From: Bacillota bacterium
GTDB lineage: Bacteria > Bacillota > Sulfobacillia > RBS10-35 > JAJYVN01
Assembly: GCA_021791995.1 (NCBI GenBank)
Contig: JAJYVN010000125.1
Coordinates: 1-8,709 of the forward strand
DNA: 8,709 bases
Direction of reading: 5' to 3'
In this document: one piece after another, positions 1 through 6,401 of the stretch
How positions within the stretch are numbered: position 1 is the stretch's first letter
How the letters are laid out: the number at the start of each line of letters is the position of its first letter
Program-made: the position numbers and the translations under genes
The notes under the pieces: generated by a model
Database searches by the model: none
What the model was told of the DNA's origin: nothing
The model's input: the letters and a program-made list of their open reading frames with translations, nothing else

Positions 1-190
1 TCATAGGGTCATCATCCGATCACCGGCGCGTAATGTCAAGCGTCGATGTCTACTGGGGGTGTTCGCCACGGGCCACAACGCGACAGGGGCGGTGCAGGCC
101 GTCTTCGACCAGCTCAGCGTCACCCCCGACACCCCGGTCGAGATCGGAGCGGTGGCCAGCAAGACCAGCGGCGGCAAGGCGGCAGGGTAA
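1..190 (+). CDS. C-terminal fragment of an unidentified protein (5' end outside the window)
   Basis: The frame beginning at base 2 is open to the TAA at 188-190. From base 62 onward almost every codon ends in G or C, as in the confirmed genes here, so at least the last 43 codons look genuinely coding. The readable tail runs VFATGHNATGAVQAVFDQL and ends in a Lys/Gly/Ala-rich stretch. I do not recognise the family and assign no function. The first ~18 codons in this frame have poor third-position GC, whereas the +1 neighbour frame reads DVYWG just before the G5 run at 55-59. One extra G there would join the two as DVYWGVFATGH, so a lost base or sequencing slip is possible. The stop lies 20 bases before the lipoprotein start, which suggests co-transcription. 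Confidence 0.45.
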   Translation, partial: HRVIIRSPARNVKRRCLLGVFATGHNATGAVQAVFDQLSVTPDTPVEIGAVASKTSGGKAAG

Positions 191-194
191 CACC

Positions 195-201
195 GAGGAG
201 G
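195..201 (+). promoter_or_regulatory. Ribosome binding site GAGGAGG deciding the lipoprotein start
   Basis: GAGGAGG lies 9 bases before the ATG at 211. It selects this ATG over the upstream in-frame ATG at 46, whose extra 55 codons are Arg/Gly-rich, are overlapped by the previous gene in another frame and would bury the lipoprotein signal. Confidence 0.8.
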
Positions 202-210
202 TTGGTAGCC

Positions 211-1047
211 ATGTTCGGCAAGCGGATGGTTGGGGTGGTTGCGACCGGGTTGCTGTTGCTGACGGCATGTGGGGGACCCAGTCACGCGCCGGCCGCCAAC
301 GGATCGTCCAGCGCATCCAGTTCCAGTGGCCCCAGTTGCGGGGGAGGGGGCCTGACCGCGTGCGCTTCCTCTTCGCTCGGCGGTGGCAAGACGGCGCAAC
401 CCACTCCCGGGGTGACAGGCGGCTTCACGGAGGTGGGGCTCTCGAAGTATTTCAACGCGGATGCGGTGGTGGCGGCGGGCTCCGCACCTACGGTGGCGGC
501 ACCGAGTCCTCCGGGCACCCACAAGGGCGCGGGGCTGTACGGCTTCGCGTTTGCGGAGGCGAGTTTTCCGAGTACGGGGAACTGGACGGTCACCTTGGAT
601 GACCCCTCCCACACCCACGTAACCTTCCTCATTCCAGCCGTGGGATCCGGCGTGCGCTCGATAGACCTGTTGACGACTCAGCAGACGATCGCGGTGCCAT
701 CGGGGCAGTACAAGGAACTGTGGTTACTGGAGGCCGGCATGGGGGGGTACGTTGGCTTCAACCTCTCACTGCAGTACAGCCAGGGGTCGGCGCAGACGGT
801 GCCCGTGGGTGCCAGCGGGTGGTGCCGGGGCGTCGACAACCCGCCGGAGTATCTGGCGTACCTGGCGACCTCCCACCTGGGGGGCACCGGACAGACGGTG
901 AACGGGACCTGCGGCCTGTACGCGGAGGCGGTGGCGGTGGACAGCACCCGGAGTCTGGTCAGCGTCACACTGCCGGCGACGGCGGCCGAAGTGCAGGGCA
1001 ACACCTCGGGCCTCATGGGGATCATGGCGATGAGTCTGCAGGGATGA
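211..1047 (+). CDS. Lipoprotein with a single glycoside-hydrolase-associated beta-sandwich domain
   Basis: Predicted 278-residue surface lipoprotein. Residues 1-20 form a lipoprotein signal: basic FGKR, a hydrophobic core, then the lipobox LTAC with lipidated Cys20. Residues 21-67 are a low-complexity Ser/Gly/Ala/Pro linker. Residues ~72-278 form one domain with the pattern VGLSKYFNADAVV, a QTIAVPSGQY-LWLLEAG strand pair, QTVPVGASGWC (Cys205) and a final SVTLP. From memory this resembles the beta-sandwich appended to many bacterial glycoside hydrolases, where it is thought to bind or position carbohydrate; that assignment is unverified. No catalytic residues are recognisable. Cys205 and Cys234 may pair. 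The start is fixed by GAGGAGG and by the signal sequence. About 140 bases separate it from the membrane-anchored glycosidase downstream, so a partner or glycan-binding role at the cell surface is inferred. There is a G7 tract at 741-747, but the frame is intact there. Confidence 0.8.
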   Translation: MFGKRMVGVVATGLLLLTACGGPSHAPAANGSSSASSSSGPSCGGGGLTACASSSLGGGKTAQPTPGVTGGFTEVGLSKYFNADAVVAAGSAPTVAAPSPPGTHKGAGLYGFAFAEASFPSTGNWTVTLDDPSHTHVTFLIPAVGSGVRSIDLLTTQQTIAVPSGQYKELWLLEAGMGGYVGFNLSLQYSQGSAQTVPVGASGWCRGVDNPPEYLAYLATSHLGGTGQTVNGTCGLYAEAVAVDSTRSLVSVTLPATAAEVQGNTSGLMGIMAMSLQG

Positions 1048-1170
1048 GCACGGTCTGCTCCAGCGGGACGGGCGCCGGTCGGGGGCAGTCTGTGGCATCG
1101 ATGACAGGACGAGAACAGCGCTGCTCCGAAGAGTTGGACTCCGCGGAGCCATTCGATAGAGGCGGTGGCC

Positions 1171-1177
1171 AAGAGGA
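1171..1177 (+). promoter_or_regulatory. Ribosome binding site AAGAGGA favouring a GTG start at 1187
   Basis: AAGAGGA directly abuts the ATG at 1178, leaving no spacer, but sits 9 bases before the in-frame GTG at 1187. Normal ribosome geometry therefore favours the GTG. The difference is only three residues. Confidence 0.55.
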
Positions 1178-1186
1178 ATGACGATC

Positions 1187-2962
1187 GTGGCGTGGATGCG
1201 GAAGCGGTGGATGTGGGTCCTAGGATGCGTCGTTGTGGTCGTGGTGGGCGCCGTTGCGCTCGGGTTCCGCACCGTGCGGAGTATGGTCACCATCGATGTG
1301 GCAACGACGGAAGTGCAACACCCGTTCAATCGCGCTCTGTTCAGTTGGGGCGAACCCGACGGGATGCTGGGCTGGCCCGCCGTCGGGCTCAACGCCTATC
1401 TCCAGACGCACCCTGCGGGCACCTACGCGCGGCAGGGGGTGAACGTGGGCTCGCTGTGTCCGATGGCGGACGGGACGTGCGCGGGGCAGGCCCTCAACTA
1501 CAACGCCATGTTCAATTACATCGGTGCAGCCCCCAACACCACAGCTGTCGGCAAGGGTGTCACGCCGGATCAGATGATCCAGCGGGAGATCTCCTATGGG
1601 GAGACACCCCAGTTGCTGTTCCTGGGGCGGCCGGACCTGGCGCAGTCTGATCCCCAGGCTTGGGCCAACCTGGTCGTGCGGGTGCTGGAGCACTTCGACG
1701 GTAGCGGCACAAGCTTCAAGCCGGTCGTCCCGGCGATCGAGATCTGGAACGAAGACAATACAAAGAAGTTCTGGAAAGGGACCCCGGAGCAGTATTTCAG
1801 CCTGTTCGAGGTGACGGCCAAGACCGTGCACCAGGCCCTGCCCCAGGTGCTGGTCGGTGGCCCCACAGTCTGCTGCCCGGGGTATCCCAACCAGTACGGG
1901 GTCAACTTCCTGCAGGCCGACGCCCCATACATGAACATCTTCATCTTTCACGACTATAGCTCGGCGGAGGCGGAGGTCGCGCACCTCGCAAGCTGGGTGA
2001 ATGTGCTGAAGAACAGCTTCCATATCGCCGATCCGAAGATCATGGTGACCGAATCCGATCCCCAATGGGCTGGCTCCGGCTACCCGAAGGAGGAGGCCCT
2101 GCTCTCCCGGCAGTTCGGTCTCCTGCCATACTGGAATGACATCGTCAGTTGGGACGAGTTCCACGTCGGGGCGTATAAGCAGTACGGGATGATCAACAAC
2201 AATGGCACCGTCATCGACAAGAACTACTGGCCGTATTGGATCTTCCGCGGCGCCACGGGGGAGCAGGTCCAAAGTCGGGTGTTGCCCAAGACGGGCAGTG
2301 GCACCGCCGCTCCGGACGTGGTCTCGACCGTCGCCGACAGTCAGCAGCAGGTGAACACCGTCATCTACCTGCCTCCGGGTGCGGGGGCGGTGGGGGAAAA
2401 GGTTCGCGTCAACGTGACGTTGCCGTCCAGGGCGGTCTGGCTCCTGTCGGTTTCTGCGCTCTCTCCGTCCTTCCATGGGGTTTCAGGGGTGCGCCTCCTT
2501 GATGCGACAACCAAGTACACCGGTCAATGGGAGATGCAGCCCGGGGAGGCCCTCTCCTTCACCTTCCGCCAGGGCAAGGCCCTAGATGCCGCGTCCCCGC
2601 TCATCAACTTCGGGTTGGCTCCAGCCCCGACCGCCAAGAGTGCGTCCTCCTCCACCCTGGTGGGTGCGGGGGAGACCCTGATCGCCACCGCCACGATCTT
2701 CAACACGACGGGGGCACCCATCACTGGCGAAATGTCCCTTGGGGGACTTTCCACAGGCTTGTCCGGTTGGTCAGCGCGCGCGGCGCGGCCCGGCTCGGTA
2801 ACGCTGCAGCCCGGGCAGTCGCGGACCTTCTCCTTCACCGTGAAGCGAGCGGGCTCTCTCAGTAATCAGCCGGTGCTCGACGCCCAGTTCGCCTGGAAGG
2901 GAACGAACGGAACGAGCGGCACCGCGATGAGTGTCGGCGAACTGGCGCCTCTGCCGTCGTAG
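1187..2962 (+). CDS. Membrane-anchored GH39-like (clan GH-A) glycoside hydrolase
   Basis: Predicted retaining glycoside hydrolase of 591 residues held outside the membrane by an N-terminal segment. MAWMRKR is followed by a Val-rich hydrophobic stretch (about residues 8-27), read as an uncleaved anchor. The TIM-barrel catalytic part spans about 40-350. The motif IEIWNEDNTKKFWKG supplies the acid/base Glu189 (codon 1751-1753), FIFHDY is the usual strand-6 motif, and KIMVTESDPQW supplies the likely nucleophile Glu289 (codon 2051-2053). Spacing and motifs fit GH39 and related clan GH-A enzymes (xylosidases, iduronidases, exopolysaccharide hydrolases such as PslG); the substrate cannot be read. 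About 365-470 form a beta domain, and about 475-585 look like a NEW3/CARDB-type Ig-like domain (TLVGAGETLIATATIFNTTG). GTG 1187 was chosen because AAGAGGA is 9 bases upstream; ATG 1178 is the alternative. It ends 138 bases before the oxidoreductase. Confidence 0.8.
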   Translation: MAWMRKRWMWVLGCVVVVVVGAVALGFRTVRSMVTIDVATTEVQHPFNRALFSWGEPDGMLGWPAVGLNAYLQTHPAGTYARQGVNVGSLCPMADGTCAGQALNYNAMFNYIGAAPNTTAVGKGVTPDQMIQREISYGETPQLLFLGRPDLAQSDPQAWANLVVRVLEHFDGSGTSFKPVVPAIEIWNEDNTKKFWKGTPEQYFSLFEVTAKTVHQALPQVLVGGPTVCCPGYPNQYGVNFLQADAPYMNIFIFHDYSSAEAEVAHLASWVNVLKNSFHIADPKIMVTESDPQWAGSGYPKEEALLSRQFGLLPYWNDIVSWDEFHVGAYKQYGMINNNGTVIDKNYWPYWIFRGATGEQVQSRVLPKTGSGTAAPDVVSTVADSQQQVNTVIYLPPGAGAVGEKVRVNVTLPSRAVWLLSVSALSPSFHGVSGVRLLDATTKYTGQWEMQPGEALSFTFRQGKALDAASPLINFGLAPAPTAKSASSSTLVGAGETLIATATIFNTTGAPITGEMSLGGLSTGLSGWSARAARPGSVTLQPGQSRTFSFTVKRAGSLSNQPVLDAQFAWKGTNGTSGTAMSVGELAPLPS

Positions 2963-3086
2963 GGGCGTCGTGGCGCGTGATCCCGGGTGGGCGGTTTATT
3001 GCGTGGGCATTTATCCCGGTGAACGGGCAGGGAAACGCTCAGGCAGGGCCGAAGGCATAAACGAAGATTGATCCAAGCGCGAGGAC

Positions 3087-3092
3087 AGGGGG
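3087..3092 (+). promoter_or_regulatory. Ribosome binding site AGGGGG favouring GTG 3101 for the oxidoreductase
   Basis: The G-rich stretch GAGGACAGGGGG ends at 3092, 8 bases before GTG 3101 and only 5 before the in-frame TTG 3098. The GTG also gives the usual short N-terminus (MAIRVAVVGLGGIG) of the family. Confidence 0.55.
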
Positions 3093-3100
3093 CGTGATTG

Positions 3101-4198
3101 GTGGCTATACGTGTGGCGGTGGTGGGACTTGGGGGCATCGGCCGGAACCACGTCCAGATCTATGCGGATCACCCGAAGACCGAGCTTGTTGGCGTCTGCG
3201 ACATCCTGCCCGATCGGGCTAAGGCCGCCAGCGAGCAGTGGCAGGTGCCCGCATTCCACGACCTCGACCAGATGCTCGCCGACCTTCGCCCGGATGCGGT
3301 CAGTGTCGCCACGGCTGGGGTGGAGAACGGGGGCGACCACTTCGGGCCCAGCATGGCGGCTCTGCGGGCCGGGGCGCATGTGCTGTGTGAGAAGCCTCTG
3401 TCCAACGACCTGACGGAAGCGAAGACCCTGGTCCACGAAGCCCGTCGTCTCGGTCGCTGTCTGGCCGTCGACCTCAATCATCGCTTCTCGCCGGCCACCG
3501 CCGCAGCCAAGAGTCGGCAGGACGGCGGGGATCTGGGGCAACTGCTGTTTGTCCGCACCTATCTGTGGATCGGCAATCGCAAGGAGAGCGCGCCCTACTT
3601 CCATCTCCGCGCGCTGCACTCACACTCCGTGGATGTCATGCAGTACTTCGGAGGCCCTGTCAGCGAGGTCCAGGCAATGTTCGCCCGAGGTCCCCGGCGC
3701 CAGATCTGGTCGAATGCGGTCATAAACCTGCGTTTTACCGGCGGAGCGTTGGGGCAGTTGCTCGGGTCCTACGATATGGGCGGCACGCAGGATATCGAAC
3801 AAACGCTGCTCGCCGGCACGGGCGGCGAGTTGCTCATTTCCAACGCGACGTGCGACTTGACGTGGCGGCCGCACAGGGGTGCGGAGGAGGTTCACATCCG
3901 CCATGTCGGTGGCCAGACATCGTTCGGGGAGACGATGGGTCGCCGGTTGGGGCGCTGGCTCGATCAACTTGCCGCCGACGCGGACCCGCGGGAGATCGAG
4001 GGTTCCGGTCTGGAGGCTCTGCGGGCGCAAGCGGTTGTGGAGGCAGCCATTCGCTCCCACGAGACGGGGGGGTGCGCTGGTGCGCATCGAGGATGTGCTG
4101 GGGGATGTGCCGGGGGCCTGAACCGCCCGCTGATAGGCTTGCGCGGGCGGCGTAGCGGCACCGACTGGAAAGGGGAAAAGCGTGCGTCTGGGTTGTAA
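3101..4198 (+). CDS. Gfo/Idh/MocA-family NAD(P)-dependent oxidoreductase, C-terminus frameshifted
   Basis: Cytoplasmic dehydrogenase of the glucose-fructose oxidoreductase / inositol dehydrogenase family, which oxidises or reduces a hydroxyl of a sugar, inositol or glycoside. The Rossmann domain starts at once with VAVVGLGGIGRNH (Gly9, Gly11, Gly14). The family signature CEKP at 96-99 holds the catalytic Lys98, and HSVD at 175-178 matches the usual HxxD pair of the second domain. As written the frame gives 365 residues to TAA 4198 and overlaps the next gene by 17 bases, but residues after ~324 (Cys/Gly/Arg-rich) do not look native. Past the G7 tract at 4066-4072 the +1 frame reads ALVRIEDVLGDVPGA and stops at TGA 4119-4121. 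With one G fewer the protein would be ~339 residues, normal for the family. The catalytic core is unaffected, so activity may survive. The pairing with the TIM-barrel gene suggests consecutive steps on one substrate, which is not identifiable. Confidence 0.85.
   Translation: MAIRVAVVGLGGIGRNHVQIYADHPKTELVGVCDILPDRAKAASEQWQVPAFHDLDQMLADLRPDAVSVATAGVENGGDHFGPSMAALRAGAHVLCEKPLSNDLTEAKTLVHEARRLGRCLAVDLNHRFSPATAAAKSRQDGGDLGQLLFVRTYLWIGNRKESAPYFHLRALHSHSVDVMQYFGGPVSEVQAMFARGPRRQIWSNAVINLRFTGGALGQLLGSYDMGGTQDIEQTLLAGTGGELLISNATCDLTWRPHRGAEEVHIRHVGGQTSFGETMGRRLGRWLDQLAADADPREIEGSGLEALRAQAVVEAAIRSHETGGCAGAHRGCAGGCAGGLNRPLIGLRGRRSGTDWKGEKRASGL
4066..4073 (+). other. Frameshift site at a G7 tract in the oxidoreductase gene
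   Basis: Seven consecutive G (4066-4072) are followed by T. Upstream coding is in the frame of GTG 3101; downstream, coherent family-like sequence (RIEDVLGDVPGA, then TGA 4119-4121) is in the +1 frame. A single-base gain, most simply G6 to G7, explains the switch. Sequencing error, a real mutation, slip-strand variation, or ribosomal +1 slippage from GGG to GGT are all compatible; the first two are the most economical. Confidence 0.7.
4123..4150 (+). other. Intercistronic perfect 8-bp inverted repeat (hairpin)
   Basis: CCGCCCGC at 4123-4130 and GCGGGCGG at 4143-4150 are exact reverse complements around a 12-base loop. They begin just after TGA 4119-4121, the stop of the frame-restored oxidoreductase, and end 31 bases before the next start. 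There is no T-run after the stem, so it is not a classical intrinsic terminator. It could stabilise the 3' end of the upstream message or cause partial attenuation. Its position supports TGA 4121 as the ancestral end of the gene. Confidence 0.45.
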
Positions 4199-4979
4199 CA
4201 CGGTCGCGTGCGCGGGGCGTCCCGTCCAAGAGGCGTTGCGGATGATCGCATGGGCGGGTTACCGGGGCGTGGAATTCTCTCCGATGCACCTGTCGCCCGA
4301 TGATCCGTCCGCGGCCCAGGACGCTGTACAGCGTGCGGCCGCGTTGGGTCTGGAGCCGGTGGCCATCGAGTGCGCCGGGAATCTCTTTGATGAAGCGGCG
4401 CGCGGCCGACTGATTCGGTTCTTCGAGCTTGCGGCCAGGCTCCGGATCCAAACGGTGACCAGCGGATCAGGCGGTCTCGCGACCGCCGAGGGGCTTGACG
4501 CCTTTTTACCCATCGCGTCGGAATTGGCAAGCCGGGCGGACACGCTGGGGATCCGCTGGGCGGTGAAGGCGCATGTGGGAGCGGCCGTTCACGGCACAAA
4601 GGACCTCCTGCGGCTGTTGGTCGGGGTCCCGAGTCCAGCCTTGGTCGTCAACTTTGATCCGACGCACTTGCAGCGGCAAGGCGAGGTGCCGGCAGAGAGT
4701 GCGCGGCGCCTCGCCGACCGCATTGGGCACGTGCACATTCGCGACTATGATTCCGCCGACGAAAAAATAGGCCCCCCTGAAGGCCAGATCGCGGGGCGGG
4801 GGCGAGTCGATCTTCCTGCCGTCCTCTCGGTGTTGCGCGCTGGTGGCTACCAGGGCTTCTTGGACCTGGAGATTATCGGTGCGCAGGGTTGGGATCCCGT
4901 GCGGCAGATGGGGATCATTGCTGAGAGCCGGGGGTATCTCCGTCGGGTGCTACAGGAAATCGACGGTCGGGCCGGATGA
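4182..4979 (+). CDS. Sugar phosphate isomerase/epimerase-like TIM-barrel protein (AP_endonuc_2 / xylose-isomerase-like fold)
   Basis: 265-residue cytoplasmic protein of the xylose-isomerase-like TIM-barrel superfamily, which includes sugar epimerases, inosose dehydratases and glycoside-cleaving lyases. Landmarks in order: GYRGVEFSP (28-35), FDPTHL (158-163, Asp159 as metal ligand), HVHIRDYD (183-190), GRGRVDLPAVLSVLRAGGYQG (205-225) and LDLEI with Glu230, the usual last metal ligand. The first metal Glu of characterised members, expected where the sequence reads WAVKAHVG, is Lys129 here. The KxHVGAAV context looks like a coherent subfamily rather than damage. GTG 4182 is preceded by AAAGGGGAAAA at a normal distance. 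The stop is 23 bases before sulfatase 1. Its pairing with the Gfo/Idh gene implies it acts on the oxidised sugar (isomerisation, dehydration or beta-elimination); the exact reaction is unknown. Confidence 0.85.
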   Translation: MRLGCNTVACAGRPVQEALRMIAWAGYRGVEFSPMHLSPDDPSAAQDAVQRAAALGLEPVAIECAGNLFDEAARGRLIRFFELAARLRIQTVTSGSGGLATAEGLDAFLPIASELASRADTLGIRWAVKAHVGAAVHGTKDLLRLLVGVPSPALVVNFDPTHLQRQGEVPAESARRLADRIGHVHIRDYDSADEKIGPPEGQIAGRGRVDLPAVLSVLRAGGYQGFLDLEIIGAQGWDPVRQMGIIAESRGYLRRVLQEIDGRAG

Positions 4980-4988
4980 ATGCGCGGC

Positions 4989-4994
4989 AGGAGG
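4989..4994 (+). promoter_or_regulatory. Consensus ribosome binding site AGGAGG for sulfatase 1
   Basis: A perfect AGGAGG lies 8 bases before GTG 5003 and fixes that codon as the start. It sits in the 23-base gap after the TIM-barrel gene, which supports translation from one polycistronic message. Confidence 0.8.
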
Positions 4995-5002
4995 TCTAGA
5001 GG

Positions 5003-6364
5003 GTGGCGAGTCGTGTGCAACGGCCGAACTTGCTCTTTGTCTTTCCGGACCAGATGCGCGCTGAAGCCATGGGCTGCGCGGCGAATCCCGATGTGGTGAC
5101 GCCTTCCCTGGATGCCCTGGCAGCCTCTGGGGTGCAGTTTACCCACGCCATTGCGAACTGCCCCGTTTGCACTCCCTCTCGCGGCACGATCCTCACAGGG
5201 CGTTATCCGCTCGCCCATCGCGCGGCCAGTAACGATCTCCCCTTGCCCGAGACGGAGCGTACCTTCGGGGAGATTCTCTCGAATGCCGGTTGGCGGACGG
5301 GGTACATCGGGAAATGGCACCTGGACGGGGTTCCGCGCGACGGATTTACGCCGCCTGGACCGCGGCGGCACGGTTTCGAATACTGGGCCGCATGGAATTG
5401 CGCGCACGCCTACTTCCAAGCACGCTACTTCCGCGACCTGCCGCAAGCGATCACCATCAGCGGGTACGAACCGGACGGCCAAACCGATCTTGCGCTGGAC
5501 TTCATCGGTGCCCAGCGATCCGAACCGTGGGCTTTGTTCCTGTCCTGGGGGCCGCCCCATCCCCCCTATCGGGCTGTTCCCGAAACCGACCGGCAGCGAT
5601 ACAACCCAGAAGCCTTGACGTTACGTGGCAATGCCCCGCATGCCGAGCGCCAGGTGCTCGCTGATTACTACGCGGCCATCACCGCGCTGGATCGGGATTT
5701 CGGGCGGCTGATGGCATTGCTCGATGAGTTGCACATCGCCGAGCACACGCTGGTGGTCTTTACCTCGGACCACGGGGACATGCTGTTTTCCCACGACTTG
5801 GTAGAGAAGCAGAAGCCGTACGATGAGGCGATCCGTGTGCCGCTGATCATGCGCCTACCCGAGACGATCCCGGCGGGAAAGAGGTCACCCGCTTTGATCA
5901 CGACCGCCGACCTGCTGCCGACGATCCTCGGACTACTGGGGGTGGACTCCCCCGGCGGCGTGCAGGGGCAGGACCTGTCGGCCTTCGCTCGCGGCCGGGA
6001 GGATGCCGGCCCGGCGTCGGCCTTTCTGCTGAACCCCATCCCGGTGGACCACCCCGCCGACATTGGCCAGGGGGAGTGGCGCGGTGTGCGGACGCCCCGG
6101 TACACCTACGCCGCGGGGCTGGAGGGTCCGTGGCTGCTGTTTGATAACGATCGGGATCCCATGCAGTTGCACAACCTGGTGGACGATGCGGGGTATGCCG
6201 ACGTTCAGGCGGATCTGCGGCAGCAACTGCGACGCTGGCTGGACCGGACCGCCGACCCCTTTGTCCCCTGGGCGGAACATGTTCGCCTCCTGGATGCGGT
6301 GGAGGTGTGGAACCGGCGGGAGAGGGTCATGCATCCCGCGCGACCTCGGTTGGTCGAAGCCTGA
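5003..6364 (+). CDS. Sulfatase 1: formylglycine-dependent (Cys-type) family S1 sulfatase, cytoplasmic
   Basis: Complete 453-residue sulfatase of the alkaline-phosphatase superfamily, expected to hydrolyse a sulfate ester. The signature CPVCTPSRGTILTG places the Cys to be matured to formylglycine at Cys56 (codon 5168-5170), with Arg60 of the CxPSR motif. Metal and sulfate-pocket candidates are in place: Asp16-Gln17 (FPDQMR), Lys104 and His106 (GKWHLD), His186 (GPPHPPY), Asp256-His257 (TSDHGDM) and Lys271 (EKQKPYDE). The C-terminal part carries the usual DPMQLHNLVDD element. There is no signal peptide, because the core strand begins at residue 8 (PNLLFVFPDQ), so it acts in the cytoplasm on an imported or internally released substrate. 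It needs a maturation enzyme not seen here. GTG 5003 follows AGGAGG. It is in tandem with two further family members. The physiological substrate cannot be assigned; a phosphonate or phosphodiester hydrolase is a less likely alternative. Confidence 0.9.
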   Translation: MASRVQRPNLLFVFPDQMRAEAMGCAANPDVVTPSLDALAASGVQFTHAIANCPVCTPSRGTILTGRYPLAHRAASNDLPLPETERTFGEILSNAGWRTGYIGKWHLDGVPRDGFTPPGPRRHGFEYWAAWNCAHAYFQARYFRDLPQAITISGYEPDGQTDLALDFIGAQRSEPWALFLSWGPPHPPYRAVPETDRQRYNPEALTLRGNAPHAERQVLADYYAAITALDRDFGRLMALLDELHIAEHTLVVFTSDHGDMLFSHDLVEKQKPYDEAIRVPLIMRLPETIPAGKRSPALITTADLLPTILGLLGVDSPGGVQGQDLSAFARGREDAGPASAFLLNPIPVDHPADIGQGEWRGVRTPRYTYAAGLEGPWLLFDNDRDPMQLHNLVDDAGYADVQADLRQQLRRWLDRTADPFVPWAEHVRLLDAVEVWNRRERVMHPARPRLVEA

Positions 6365-6389
6365 TCGGGGATCCTCGCGCATTACGACA

Positions 6390-6400
6390 GGGGGGGGCGG
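6390..6400 (+). promoter_or_regulatory. Poly-G ribosome binding region before the TTG start of sulfatase-like gene 2
   Basis: A run of eight G (6390-6397), then CGG, ends one base before TTG 6402. It is the only Shine-Dalgarno-like sequence available. Such a homopolymer is unusual for this function and prone to length change, which would alter the spacing to the TTG. Confidence 0.4.
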
Positions 6401-6401
6401 A

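Noticed and set aside
46..210. N-terminal extension of the lipoprotein from the in-frame ATG at 46
   Set aside because: The 55 extra residues are Arg/Gly-rich shadow sequence overlapping the preceding gene; GAGGAGG and a textbook lipoprotein signal place the start at 211.
1123..1149. GCTCCG...CGGAGC inverted repeat and the CTCCGCGGAG palindrome (1139-1148) before the glycosidase gene
   Set aside because: Short stems expected by chance in GC-rich DNA, with no T-run and no link to a recognisable operator or promoter.
1200..1240. VLGC near residue 14-17 of the glycosidase as a lipobox
   Set aside because: The hydrophobic region mostly follows the Cys instead of preceding it, so a membrane anchor fits better than a lipoprotein signal.
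2963..3086. Possible terminator or promoter in the 138-base gap after the glycosidase
   Set aside because: Only weak stems (CCCG-GTGAA-CGGG) and no T-tract; no convincing -35/-10 pair at proper spacing.
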